Source of the DNA: Pseudarthrobacter sp.
GTDB lineage: Bacteria > Actinomycetota > Actinomycetes > Actinomycetales > Micrococcaceae
Direction of reading: 5' to 3'
Assembly (NCBI GenBank): GCA_013362385.1
Contig: JABFWC010000099.1
Span: 1 to 7,436, forward strand
Length of the DNA stretch: 7,436 nucleotides
The notes below the pieces were generated by a model, which saw nothing but the letters and a program-made list of their open reading frames with translations, was not told the origin of the DNA and ran no database searches. Positions 1 through 5,011 of the stretch are shown here, in pieces. The translations under genes were made by a program, and so were the position numbers. The first letter of the stretch is position 1; the number at the start of each line of letters is the position of its first letter.

Positions 1-1
1 G

Positions 2-457
2 CCCAAGGCGCCTGCGCCCGCCGCGCCTGCTCCGGCGGACCCCGGCACCCCCGCCAACCCTGCCCCCGCAGTGCCGGACGCGCCGGTGGTGACCCCCGCC
101 CCCACCCCGCCGCCCGTCGTCGCGCCGTCCATCCCCGGCGGTGCGGTCAACGATCCTGCTGGCGCCAAAAGCTACGCCTCCGGGCGCCTGGGATCCTACG
201 GCTGGGGCCAGGACCAGTTCCTGTGCCTGTCCCAGCTGTGGACCAAGGAGTCCGGCTGGCTGACCACCGCCACCAACCCCTACTCCGGGGCCTACGGCAT
301 TGCCCAGGCGCTGCCGCCCGGCAAGTACGCCAGCGCTGGCAGCGACTGGCTGACCAGCTACCGGACCCAGGTCGACTGGGGGCTGGGCTACATCCGGGAC
401 CGGTACGCCACCCCGTGCGGGGCATGGAACCATTCCGTGTCCATGAACTGGTACTGA
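2..457 (+). CDS. Lytic transglycosylase-like secreted protein, C-terminal part (5' end outside window)
   Basis: The frame is open from the left edge, so only the last 151 codons are visible; the real start lies upstream and the GTG at 71 is internal. The first ~45 visible residues are a low-complexity Pro/Ala linker. After it comes a compact domain of about 105 residues with a WTKESGW motif; its Glu (codon 248-250) is the likely catalytic acid of a lysozyme/transglycosylase fold. The domain continues with NPYSGAYGIAQALPPGK and ends CGAWNHSVSMNWY. Two Cys flank the domain (FLCLSQLW and TPCGAW) and could form a disulfide, as expected outside the cell. This matches the peptidoglycan-cleaving C-terminal domains on many actinobacterial secreted proteins. 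The likely role is cell-wall remodelling; what lies N-terminal (signal peptide, LysM, G5 or other domains) cannot be seen. Family is confident, substrate inferred. Confidence 0.82.
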   Translation, partial: PKAPAPAAPAPADPGTPANPAPAVPDAPVVTPAPTPPPVVAPSIPGGAVNDPAGAKSYASGRLGSYGWGQDQFLCLSQLWTKESGWLTTATNPYSGAYGIAQALPPGKYASAGSDWLTSYRTQVDWGLGYIRDRYATPCGAWNHSVSMNWY

Positions 458-465
458 CAGGGCGC

Positions 466-478
466 TAGGCTTTTCCCT
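466..478 (+). promoter_or_regulatory. Candidate -10 element of a leaderless promoter
   Basis: TAGGCT (466-471, TAnnnT type) ends exactly 7 bases before the ATG at 479, the spacing expected if transcription starts on the A of the start codon. Only a weak AGG lies in ribosome-binding position, so the next gene may be translated leaderless, as is common in actinobacteria. The -35 match (ATGAAC, 443-448, 17-base spacing) is poor and lies inside the upstream coding region. Confidence 0.4.
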
Positions 479-838
479 ATGCCAGACGTTGAACGGTTCC
501 GGGTGCTGCTCCAGCAGGAGCGGGAACGCAGGGCGGCTCTGCTGCCGGCCCTGCGGGCCGACATTGCGGCGGCCAACTCGGCGCGCCAGGACTCAAACGT
601 CGACGACGAACACGATCCCGAAGGTGCCACCATCGCCTTTGAGCTCTCCCAGGCTTCGGCGCTCCTGAAGCAAAGCTCGGCAGGCCTGGAGCAGGTCGAG
701 GCAGCGCTGGCCAGGATCGACGACGGCACCTATGGCACGTGCGCCGTATGCGGGGATTTGATCGCCGAAGGGCGCCTCGAGGCGCGGCCATGGACCCCGT
801 TCTGCATCCGGCACGCCTCAGCGGGACGCGGACGATGA
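479..838 (+). CDS. TraR/DksA-type zinc-finger protein
   Basis: A 119-residue protein with a charged, probably coiled-coil N-terminal half (about residues 5-80) and a C-terminal zinc finger, the layout of small TraR/DksA proteins. The acidic segment DDEHDPEGA (42-50) sits where DksA has the coiled-coil tip that enters the RNA polymerase secondary channel. The finger is C88-x2-C91-x17-C109-x2-H112, so His replaces the usual fourth Cys. The conserved stretch YGTCAVCGDLIAEGRLEARP (85-104) is typical of the family. The protein probably modulates RNA polymerase in the cytoplasm, but actinobacterial members are poorly characterised and need not act like E. coli DksA. The ATG at 479 is chosen because it follows the preceding gene by 21 bases and gives full family length. 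Its stop overlaps the next ATG (ATGA, 835-838), so the genes are probably co-translated. Confidence 0.85.
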   Translation: MPDVERFRVLLQQERERRAALLPALRADIAAANSARQDSNVDDEHDPEGATIAFELSQASALLKQSSAGLEQVEAALARIDDGTYGTCAVCGDLIAEGRLEARPWTPFCIRHASAGRGR

Positions 839-1365
839 CCGCTGCGGCTGACACCGTGGCCGCTGCTGCGGAGTTCATCGACCGGACCCTCCAGAACGAG
901 GGCGCCTGGTACCGGGCGGACGACGTCGGCCACCGGCTCGGCGGCGTCCTCGCCTCCTACGGCTCCTCCGTGGGGGCGGTCCGCGGCACGGTGCGCGACG
1001 CCCTGCGCAAGTTCAAGGACCTGGACCACGACGGCACGGTCATGCTGGCCTCGGCGCTCTGGGGCCAGCCGAAACCCGGTGCCCGGCCGGTCTTTGAGCG
1101 GCGCCTGGCCGCCGTCGTGCTGATGCAATCCAACATCCGTCTGCTCCGGCATTCGGACCTGACCCGCCTCGAGGGGTTCCTTCGCAGCGCACAGGCCCGG
1201 GAACTGGCGGCGCCGCTGCTCGCGGACGTCCTGGTGCCGCTGCTGGCCGGGCTGGGGGAACGTGAACGGCAGCGTGCCGACGTAGTCCTGGCCAGGTGGC
1301 GGGACGACCCCGACCCGCAGCTGCAGGCCGCCGCCGACACCCTGGGGAAGGACCTGACCTTATGA
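835..1365 (+). CDS. Short AlkD-like (DNA alkylation repair family) HEAT-repeat protein
   Basis: A 176-residue, helix-rich protein resembling the DNA_alkylation family (AlkC/AlkD HEAT-like glycosylases). Recognisable family segments are VRGTVRDALRKFKDL (50-63), ASALWG...PVFERRLAAVVLM (72-97), the Asp-Leu-Thr-Arg-Leu-Glu helix (108-113) and ADVVLARWRDDPDPQL (148-163). True AlkD removes bulky alkylated bases without base flipping, using a Trp/Asp pair and an Arg. Here the segment usually reading like TWDLVD is ARELAAPL (121-128), and the one usually reading like WLRRAALL is QLQAAADTL (162-170). The protein also ends soon after, about 45-60 residues short of typical AlkD. It may bind DNA without glycosylase activity. 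An in-frame ATG at 739 exists but would lie within the zinc-finger gene; the ATG at 835 gives the ATGA overlap and is preferred. Confidence 0.72.
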   Translation: MTAAADTVAAAAEFIDRTLQNEGAWYRADDVGHRLGGVLASYGSSVGAVRGTVRDALRKFKDLDHDGTVMLASALWGQPKPGARPVFERRLAAVVLMQSNIRLLRHSDLTRLEGFLRSAQARELAAPLLADVLVPLLAGLGERERQRADVVLARWRDDPDPQLQAAADTLGKDLTL

Positions 1366-1382
1366 CAATCACGGGAGATCCA

Positions 1383-1829
1383 ATGAATGAAACCTTCGAC
1401 CTGGACCGCTTCGTCAGCGCCCAGGACGCCGCCGGAACTTACGAGCAGGCCCTGGGGGAACTGCAGCTGGGCAACAAGACCGGACACTGGATGTGGTTTA
1501 TCTTTCCGCAGATCGCCGGCCTGGGGCGCAGCGCCACGTCCCGCACCTACGCCATCTCCTCGCTGGCCGAAGCCCGGGCCTACCTCGACCACGACGTCCT
1601 CGGCCCGCGGCTGCTGGAATGCGCCCAGGCCCTGACCAACCACCCGGACCGTTCCGCGGAGGACATCCTGGGTGGCGTCGACGCGCAAAAACTGCGCTCA
1701 TCCATGACCCTGTTCCTCCGGGCCGCGCCCGGAGAAACAGTGTTCAAGACGGTCTTGGCCCAGTTCTTCGACGGCCAGCCCGACGAGGCCACCGATGCGC
1801 TGCTTGCCGAACAGGAAGCGGCCGGGTAG
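1383..1829 (+). CDS. DUF1810 family protein
   Basis: A 148-residue protein that spans a full-length DUF1810 domain. Recognisable blocks are FDLDRFVSAQ (5-14), the GHWMWFIFPQIAGLGRS segment, the TYAISSLAEARAYLDHDVLGPRL segment, LRSSMTLF and FFDGQPDEATDALL near the end. The biochemical role of the family is not established to my knowledge; old annotations calling it calpastatin are unreliable. GGGAG (1373-1377) lies 5 bases before the ATG at 1383, a good ribosome-binding site and the reason for this start. The in-frame ATG at 1362 would add MTITGDP and overlap the preceding stop as ATGA, with its own GGGGAAGGA upstream, so it remains a serious alternative. The gene ends the three-gene run and meets the convergent dehydrogenase gene after only 7 bases. 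Confidence 0.85.
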   Translation: MNETFDLDRFVSAQDAAGTYEQALGELQLGNKTGHWMWFIFPQIAGLGRSATSRTYAISSLAEARAYLDHDVLGPRLLECAQALTNHPDRSAEDILGGVDAQKLRSSMTLFLRAAPGETVFKTVLAQFFDGQPDEATDALLAEQEAAG

Positions 1830-1836
1830 GCGCCCG

Positions 1837-2730
1837 CTACGGAGTAGGGCTGCCGCCGTTGACGTTGAGCGTCTCGCCCACCACGAAGCTGGACTCCGGC
1901 GAGGCCAGGAAGACATAGGCGGGAGCGAGTTCGGCCGGCTGCCCTGCCCGGCCCAGGGGAGTGGACTGGCCGAATTCGGGCAACTCTTCCTTCGGCTGCC
2001 CGCTGCTGACCTGCAGCGGTGTCCAGATGGGTCCCGGCGCCACGGCATTCACGCGGATCCCCTTCGGCGCCAGCTGCTGCGCGAGGCCCTTGGTGAAGTT
2101 GTTGATGCTGGCCTTGGTGGTGGCGTAGTCCACCAGCGTCGGCGACGGGTTGTAGGCCTGGATCGAGGTGGTGTTGATGATGGTGGAGCCTGCCGGCATG
2201 TGCGGCACGGCGGCTTTGGTCACCCAGAACATGGCGTAAACGTTCGTCTTCAGGGTGTGGTCGAACTGCTCATCGGTGATGTCCTGCAGGTCCTGCTGGG
2301 CCACCTGCTTGCCGGCATTGTTGACCAGGATGTCCACGCCGCCGAGGACGGCCACTGCAGTGTCCACCAGGTCCCGGCAGGCGGCGGAGTCCTTCAGGTC
2401 GCCGGGGACCTTGACCGCCTTGCGGCCTGCGGCCTCGATGATGCCGGCGATCCGCGACGCGTCCTCCTCTTCCTGCGGCAGGTAGGAAAGGACGACGTCG
2501 GCGCCTTCCCTGGCGAAGGCAATGGCCGTTGCAGCACCGATGCCCGAGTCCGCACCGGTCACGATGGCGCGGCGGCCTTCCAGTCGGCCGGTGCCGCGGT
2601 ACGTTTCCTCGCCGAGGTCGGCTTTGGGTTCGAGTTCGGCATCAAGGCCCGGCTCGGGCTGGTGCTGCTGCGGCGGGGAAATCTTTTCGTAGGCGGTCAC
2701 GGGGTTGCGGAACGTGTACTGGTCGGTCAT
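1837..2730 (-). CDS. General-stress-type SDR oxidoreductase (YdaD/GS39- and YghA-like)
   Basis: A 297-residue NAD(P)-dependent short-chain dehydrogenase with the ~50-residue N-terminal extension (many Pro/Gln/Glu) that marks the B. subtilis GS39/YdaD and E. coli YghA group. Visible motifs are the cofactor loop TGADSGIG (58-65), NNAG (137-140), a probable structural Asn at 163, and the catalytic Ser189 and Y202-x3-K206. PGPIWTP (232-238) and LNVNGG near the end are typical of the group. All catalytic residues are present, so it should be active; the substrate is unknown, with alcohols, aldehydes or sugars proposed for relatives. The start at 2730 has AGGAGGA (2735-2741, minus strand) 4 bases upstream; an ATG 27 bases further upstream (2757) lies beyond this site and is unlikely. 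It is transcribed toward the DUF1810 gene. Group membership suggests stress induction. Confidence 0.9.
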   Translation of the reverse strand: MTDQYTFRNPVTAYEKISPPQQHQPEPGLDAELEPKADLGEETYRGTGRLEGRRAIVTGADSGIGAATAIAFAREGADVVLSYLPQEEEDASRIAGIIEAAGRKAVKVPGDLKDSAACRDLVDTAVAVLGGVDILVNNAGKQVAQQDLQDITDEQFDHTLKTNVYAMFWVTKAAVPHMPAGSTIINTTSIQAYNPSPTLVDYATTKASINNFTKGLAQQLAPKGIRVNAVAPGPIWTPLQVSSGQPKEELPEFGQSTPLGRAGQPAELAPAYVFLASPESSFVVGETLNVNGGSPTP

Positions 2731-2758
2731 GCAGTCCTCCTCGTCGTGCGCAAACAAC

Positions 2759-2770
2759 TAAGCATGCTTA
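2759..2770. promoter_or_regulatory. Perfect 12-bp palindrome in the dehydrogenase promoter region
   Basis: TAAGCATGCTTA is its own reverse complement and lies 29 bases upstream of the dehydrogenase start, in the only AT-rich patch of the 82-base gap. On the minus strand the sequence also reads GGAAA (2778-2774), 18 bases, GTT (2755-2753). This is close to the GGAAT-N18-GTT pattern of sigma-R/SigH-type promoters, with the palindrome inside the spacer. A second 8-bp palindrome, GCCTAGGC, is at 2780-2787. Operator or promoter use is inferred. Confidence 0.4.
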
Positions 2771-2812
2771 CGTTTTCCAGCCTAGGCAATCATTCCGCCC
2801 GTGCCAAGCCGC

Positions 2813-3319
2813 TCAGCCGCGCTGTACCTCCACCAGCCGCACGTCCCCGAGCCGGCCGCCGTGCAGTATGGCTTCCAGGTAGGTGCAGGCGGGCTGCCGG
2901 CGCCGGTCAGTGGGGGAACCGGGGTTAAGCAGGCGTAGTCCCGCGGGTGAGGTGGTGTCCCACGGGATGTGGCTGTGTCCGAACACGAGGACGTCGGCGT
3001 CCGGGTACAGCGCCTCGCACCGCAGCTCACGGCCTTTCGCGGGGCCGGTCTCATGGACCATGGCAAAGCGGAGGCCTTCCAGGGTGATCCGCGCCGTCTC
3101 CGGCAGGCGTCGGCGCAGTTCCGGGCCGTCGTTGTTGCCGTGGACGCCCAGCAGCAGCGCGCTGCGTTCCTCGAACTCGTCCAGCAGGGCCGGTTCCACC
3201 CAGTCACCGGCGTGGAACACCACGTCGGCAGTTTCGACGGCCGCCCACACCTGCTCCGGAAGCTTCCTGGCGCGCTTGGGCACGTGGGTGTCGGCGACGA
3301 AAACCAGTTTCAGCGGCAT
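2813..3319 (-). CDS. YfcE/MJ0936-type metallophosphoesterase
   Basis: A 168-residue single-domain calcineurin-like phosphoesterase, the usual length for the compact YfcE/MJ0936 group. The metal-binding motifs appear in order: D10-x-H12 (VADTH), HAGDW (36-40, Asp39), GNND (61-64), His89 in MVHET, GHSH (114-117) and the family-typical LNPGSP (131-136). All dinuclear-metal ligands seem present, so a cytoplasmic phosphodiesterase is likely; members cleave diverse phosphodiesters in vitro and the natural substrate is unknown. The start at 3319 places the first beta strand (PLKLVFVADTH) at the N terminus as in the family; an upstream in-frame ATG (3421) would add 34 unrelated residues. The ribosome-binding site is weak (AGGA about 8 bases upstream). 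It may share a transcript with the dehydrogenase gene 82 bases downstream, although that gap looks like it holds its own promoter. Confidence 0.88.
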   Translation of the reverse strand: MPLKLVFVADTHVPKRARKLPEQVWAAVETADVVFHAGDWVEPALLDEFEERSALLLGVHGNNDGPELRRRLPETARITLEGLRFAMVHETGPAKGRELRCEALYPDADVLVFGHSHIPWDTTSPAGLRLLNPGSPTDRRRQPACTYLEAILHGGRLGDVRLVEVQRG

Positions 3320-3366
3320 ACCCGAATCCTGCCACGCCCGCCCTGTTCCCGCAGGCCGCCGAGTCG

Positions 3367-3372
3367 TAATCT
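3367..3372 (+). promoter_or_regulatory. Candidate -10 box for the DUF1918 gene
   Basis: TAATCT lies in the 73-base divergent gap between the metallophosphoesterase and DUF1918 genes, 20 bases before the ATG at 3393, with GGGAGG (3379-3384) in between. The leader would be only about 14 bases. No good -35 box is visible (TGTTCC at 3344-3349, 17-base spacing, is poor). Confidence 0.3.
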
Positions 3373-3392
3373 GGGGCTGGGAGGTGCTTGCC

Positions 3393-3584
3393 ATGGAGGC
3401 AGCCCAAGGCGACCGCATCATCGTGCATGGCCGGACGGTGGGGTCAGCGGACCGGCACGGGGTGATCGTGGAAGTCCGCGGCCAGGGCGGGACCCCGCCC
3501 TATCTCGTCCGCTTTGACGACGGGCACGAGACGGTCATGTATCCGGGCGGCGATTTCGCCGTCGAACGCGGCCACGGCAACTGA
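3393..3584 (+). CDS. DUF1918 small protein
   Basis: A 63-residue protein that is essentially one DUF1918 domain, a small beta-rich module frequent in actinobacteria. Characteristic parts are the opening GDRIIVHGRTVG (6-17), RHGVIVEVRG (21-30), the PPYLVRFDDGHETVMYPG core (35-52) and a short tail. It resembles SH3-like barrels; no enzymatic residues are evident and its function is unknown. GGGAGG 8 bases upstream of the ATG at 3393 supports the start; an in-frame GTG at 3384 overlaps that site and is less likely. It stands alone, divergent from the metallophosphoesterase, with a small hairpin just after its stop. Confidence 0.85.
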   Translation: MEAAQGDRIIVHGRTVGSADRHGVIVEVRGQGGTPPYLVRFDDGHETVMYPGGDFAVERGHGN

Positions 3585-3589
3585 CGCCC

Positions 3590-3608
3590 GCCGGTCCGGT
3601 ACACCGGC
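3590..3608 (+). terminator. Small GC hairpin after the DUF1918 gene
   Basis: GCCGGT (3590-3595) and ACCGGC (3603-3608) are perfectly complementary across a 7-base loop, starting 5 bases after the DUF1918 stop. There is no T-run, and the element overlaps the repeats ahead of the Nudix gene, so it could be a weak terminator or part of a regulatory site. Confidence 0.25.
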
Positions 3609-3622
3609 CCGCTGGGTACACC
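3598..3622 (+). repeat. Two GGTACACC direct repeats upstream of the Nudix gene
   Basis: GGTACACC occurs at 3598-3605 and 3615-3622, a 17-base period. The copies lie just before a candidate -10 (CAGACT, 3626-3631), where a transcription factor could bind. They are identical over 8 bases in a 53-base gap. Confidence 0.4.
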
Positions 3623-3625
3623 TGT

Positions 3626-3631
3626 CAGACT
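3626..3631 (+). promoter_or_regulatory. Candidate -10 box for the Nudix gene (leaderless or very short leader)
   Basis: CAGACT ends 6 bases before the ATG at 3638, spacing compatible with a leaderless transcript. GGAG (3632-3635) also lies 2 bases before the ATG, too close to be a strong ribosome-binding site. No -35 consensus is visible. Confidence 0.3.
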
Positions 3632-3637
3632 GGAGCC

Positions 3638-4171
3638 ATGGAACATTTCCCGGCTTCCGCCGCATCCCCCACCCCTCCGCCCCGCACCGGTCCCCGCGAC
3701 CCGGGCGACGCCTGGGTGGAAGGTGAACGGGGGCGCTACTGGGGAAAGTTCGGGGCGGCCGGTGTCCTGGCGTACGACCCCGCCAAGGGGGTCCTCCTGC
3801 AGCACCGTGCGGTGTGGAGCCACAACGGCGGGACCTGGGGCCTGCCCGGCGGGGCACTGCATGAGGGCGAGGAGGCCGTTGCCGGGGCGCTGCGGGAAGC
3901 CTACGAGGAGGCCGCGGTTCCCCCGGAGGGCGTGGAGGTGCTGTTTACGTCGGTGCTGGACCACGGCTACTGGTCCTACACCACGGTGGTGGTGCGCGTC
4001 CTGGAATCCTTCGAACCCGTGATCAGCGACCCCGAAAGCATTGCACTGCTCTGGATACCGGTAGCCGAGGTGGACGGCCTGGACCTCCACCCAGGGTTCG
4101 CGGCGTCCTGGCCCGGGCTGCTGTCCCGGCTGGACCTGCCGGAAGGCCCGGCGGCGGACGAGCCCTGGTAG
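3638..4171 (+). CDS. Nudix hydrolase
   Basis: A 177-residue protein with a Pro-rich N-terminal ~25 residues followed by a Nudix fold beginning at YWGKFGAAGVLAYD (34-47). The Nudix box runs from G72 to V94: G72-x5-E78-x7-R86-E87-x2-E90-E91, so all metal-binding glutamates are present. The final xGU Gly is Ala93. TWGLPGGALHEGE (66-78) is the classic entry to the box. Nudix enzymes hydrolyse a nucleoside diphosphate linked to another group; here the substrate (oxidised dNTPs, NADH, ADP-ribose or other) cannot be told from sequence. The HRAVWSHNGGTWGLPGG context resembles MutT-like actinobacterial enzymes. The ATG at 3638 follows a -10-like CAGACT, and a leaderless or short-leader start is likely. 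It ends 7 bases before the convergent EEP gene. Confidence 0.9.
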   Translation: MEHFPASAASPTPPPRTGPRDPGDAWVEGERGRYWGKFGAAGVLAYDPAKGVLLQHRAVWSHNGGTWGLPGGALHEGEEAVAGALREAYEEAAVPPEGVEVLFTSVLDHGYWSYTTVVVRVLESFEPVISDPESIALLWIPVAEVDGLDLHPGFAASWPGLLSRLDLPEGPAADEPW

Positions 4172-4178
4172 CTGCGCC

Positions 4179-4856
4179 CTAGTAGCCCTCGCCGTATTCG
4201 GCCGTCACCAGGATGGGCAGGTGGTCCGAGTTGCCGCGCGGCAGCGTTTCGACGCTGGCGATGTCCAGGCCCAGCGACGTGGCGAAATCGAAGTGGCCCT
4301 TGAACACCTTGTAGCGGGTGTAGGTGCGGCGGTTGCTCAAAGACAGCGCGTATCCGGACTTCTTCATGTGCATGTCCAGGTTCTTGGTAAAGAACGGGTA
4401 GTTGAAATCGCCCACCATCAGCGTCATCAGGCCCCGGCCCATGCTCAGCAGTTCGGCGTGCGCGGCGTGGATCTGCTTGCGCCGCAGGGAGTTGGACGCA
4501 GTCAGCGGCGCGGCATGGAACGAGCCGATCACGAGCTCGTGCTGGGTGTCGTTGTCCATGACGCGCGTGCCGATCAGGCGCTCGTGGGCGGGGGCCAGCA
4601 CACGGTCGTGCATGGACTTCTTCAACGCGAAGGACTGGGTATCCAATGCCGTGAACCGGCTGGTGCGGTAGTAGATGGCCAGCCCGAGCCGGTTGCCCTT
4701 GGTGGCGTCGGCCAGGTGCAGCGGGCCCAACGTCTCAGGAAGGTCGCTGGCGTCCACCTCCTGGAGGCAGAGCGCATCGACGTCGTGGTTCCGGGCGAGG
4801 GCGAGAAGCTCGCCGCTCGCCTTGTGCTTGCGGAGGTTGTAGCTGATGACGCGCAT
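4179..4856 (-). CDS. Endonuclease/exonuclease/phosphatase (EEP) family protein
   Basis: A 225-residue protein with the DNase I-like EEP fold. Signature residues are in order: N7 in ISYNLRKH (4-11), catalytic metal-binding E33 in LQEVD (31-35), H114 in SFHAAP (112-117), D150 and N152 in GDFN (149-152), and D211-H212 in SDHLP (210-214). The set is complete, so phosphodiester or phosphoester hydrolysis is likely; the family spans DNases, AP endonucleases and lipid phosphatases, and the substrate here is unknown. At 225 residues it is a minimal domain with no signal peptide, so it is probably cytoplasmic. The ATG at 4856 begins directly at the first beta strand; an in-frame upstream ATG (4931) would add 25 unrelated residues. 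AGAGG lies about 7 bases before the start but sits in a small hairpin. The gene is divergent from the thioesterase. Confidence 0.88.
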   Translation of the reverse strand: MRVISYNLRKHKASGELLALARNHDVDALCLQEVDASDLPETLGPLHLADATKGNRLGLAIYYRTSRFTALDTQSFALKKSMHDRVLAPAHERLIGTRVMDNDTQHELVIGSFHAAPLTASNSLRRKQIHAAHAELLSMGRGLMTLMVGDFNYPFFTKNLDMHMKKSGYALSLSNRRTYTRYKVFKGHFDFATSLGLDIASVETLPRGNSDHLPILVTAEYGEGY

Positions 4857-4861
4857 GAAAC

Positions 4862-4875
4862 ACCTCTTTTGAGGT
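4862..4875 (-). promoter_or_regulatory. Hairpin covering the EEP ribosome-binding site
   Basis: On the minus strand ACCTC-AAAA-GAGGT forms a perfect 5-bp stem with a 4-base loop, 5 bases before the EEP start codon. The GAGG arm is the ribosome-binding site and the CCTC arm mimics anti-Shine-Dalgarno sequence, so the leader can mask the site. The stem is short, so any effect may be mild. Confidence 0.4.
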
Positions 4876-4896
4876 TGGTGACAGGACCAGTTCCTG

Positions 4897-4902
4897 AGTC
4901 TA
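4897..4902 (-). promoter_or_regulatory. Candidate -10 box for the EEP gene
   Basis: Read on the minus strand this is TAGACT, a common actinobacterial -10. It predicts transcription starting near 4890 and a leader of about 34 bases that contains the ribosome-site hairpin. The -35 region is weak (TTGGGG with a 20-base spacing). Confidence 0.4.
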
Positions 4903-4914
4903 GCCCGATGCCGC

Positions 4915-4927
4915 TGGGGACACCCCA
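4915..4927. promoter_or_regulatory. Inverted repeat TGGGG-ACA-CCCCA
   Basis: Perfect 5-bp arms around a 3-base centre, lying 12 bases upstream of the candidate EEP -10 box, roughly in the -35 position, and also upstream of the divergent thioesterase. It could be an operator for either gene; short GC arms like this also arise by chance. Confidence 0.28.
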
Positions 4928-4968
4928 ACATTTCGACGGCGGCCCGGCGCGCCGCACCCAGTGCGGGA

Positions 4969-4974
4969 TAGAGT
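4969..4974 (+). promoter_or_regulatory. Weak candidate -10 box for the thioesterase gene
   Basis: TAGAGT lies 37 bases before the proposed TTG start and would give a leader of about 30 bases containing GAAGGGG. No -35 match is seen at the expected distance. It also makes the upstream GTG at 4961 unlikely as a start. Confidence 0.25.
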
Positions 4975-5011
4975 TAAGCCCAATTCACTGAAATTCCTGA
5001 AGGGGCCAGCG

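Noticed and set aside
1..120. Pro/Ala-rich start of the window as a tandem repeat
   Set aside because: The codons for Pro and Ala alternate irregularly; it is a low-complexity linker and no exact repeat unit could be defined.
739..834. Upstream ATG extension of the AlkD-like protein
   Set aside because: It would overlap the zinc-finger coding region by 100 bases and adds Arg/Pro-rich residues typical of an out-of-frame reading; the ATGA overlap at 835 is more natural.
957..1688. 243-codon open frame on the minus strand
   Set aside because: It lies fully antisense to the AlkD-like and DUF1810 genes, has low-complexity Arg/Ser-rich translation and no family resemblance; such frames are common in high-GC DNA.
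1817..1838. Possible bidirectional terminator between the DUF1810 and dehydrogenase genes (AGCGG/CCGCT)
   Set aside because: Only a 5-bp stem with a 12-base loop and no T-run, mostly within coding sequence.
1795..2928. 377-codon open frame on the plus strand
   Set aside because: It is antisense to the dehydrogenase gene, whose motifs and ribosome site are clear. The translation has no recognisable domain.
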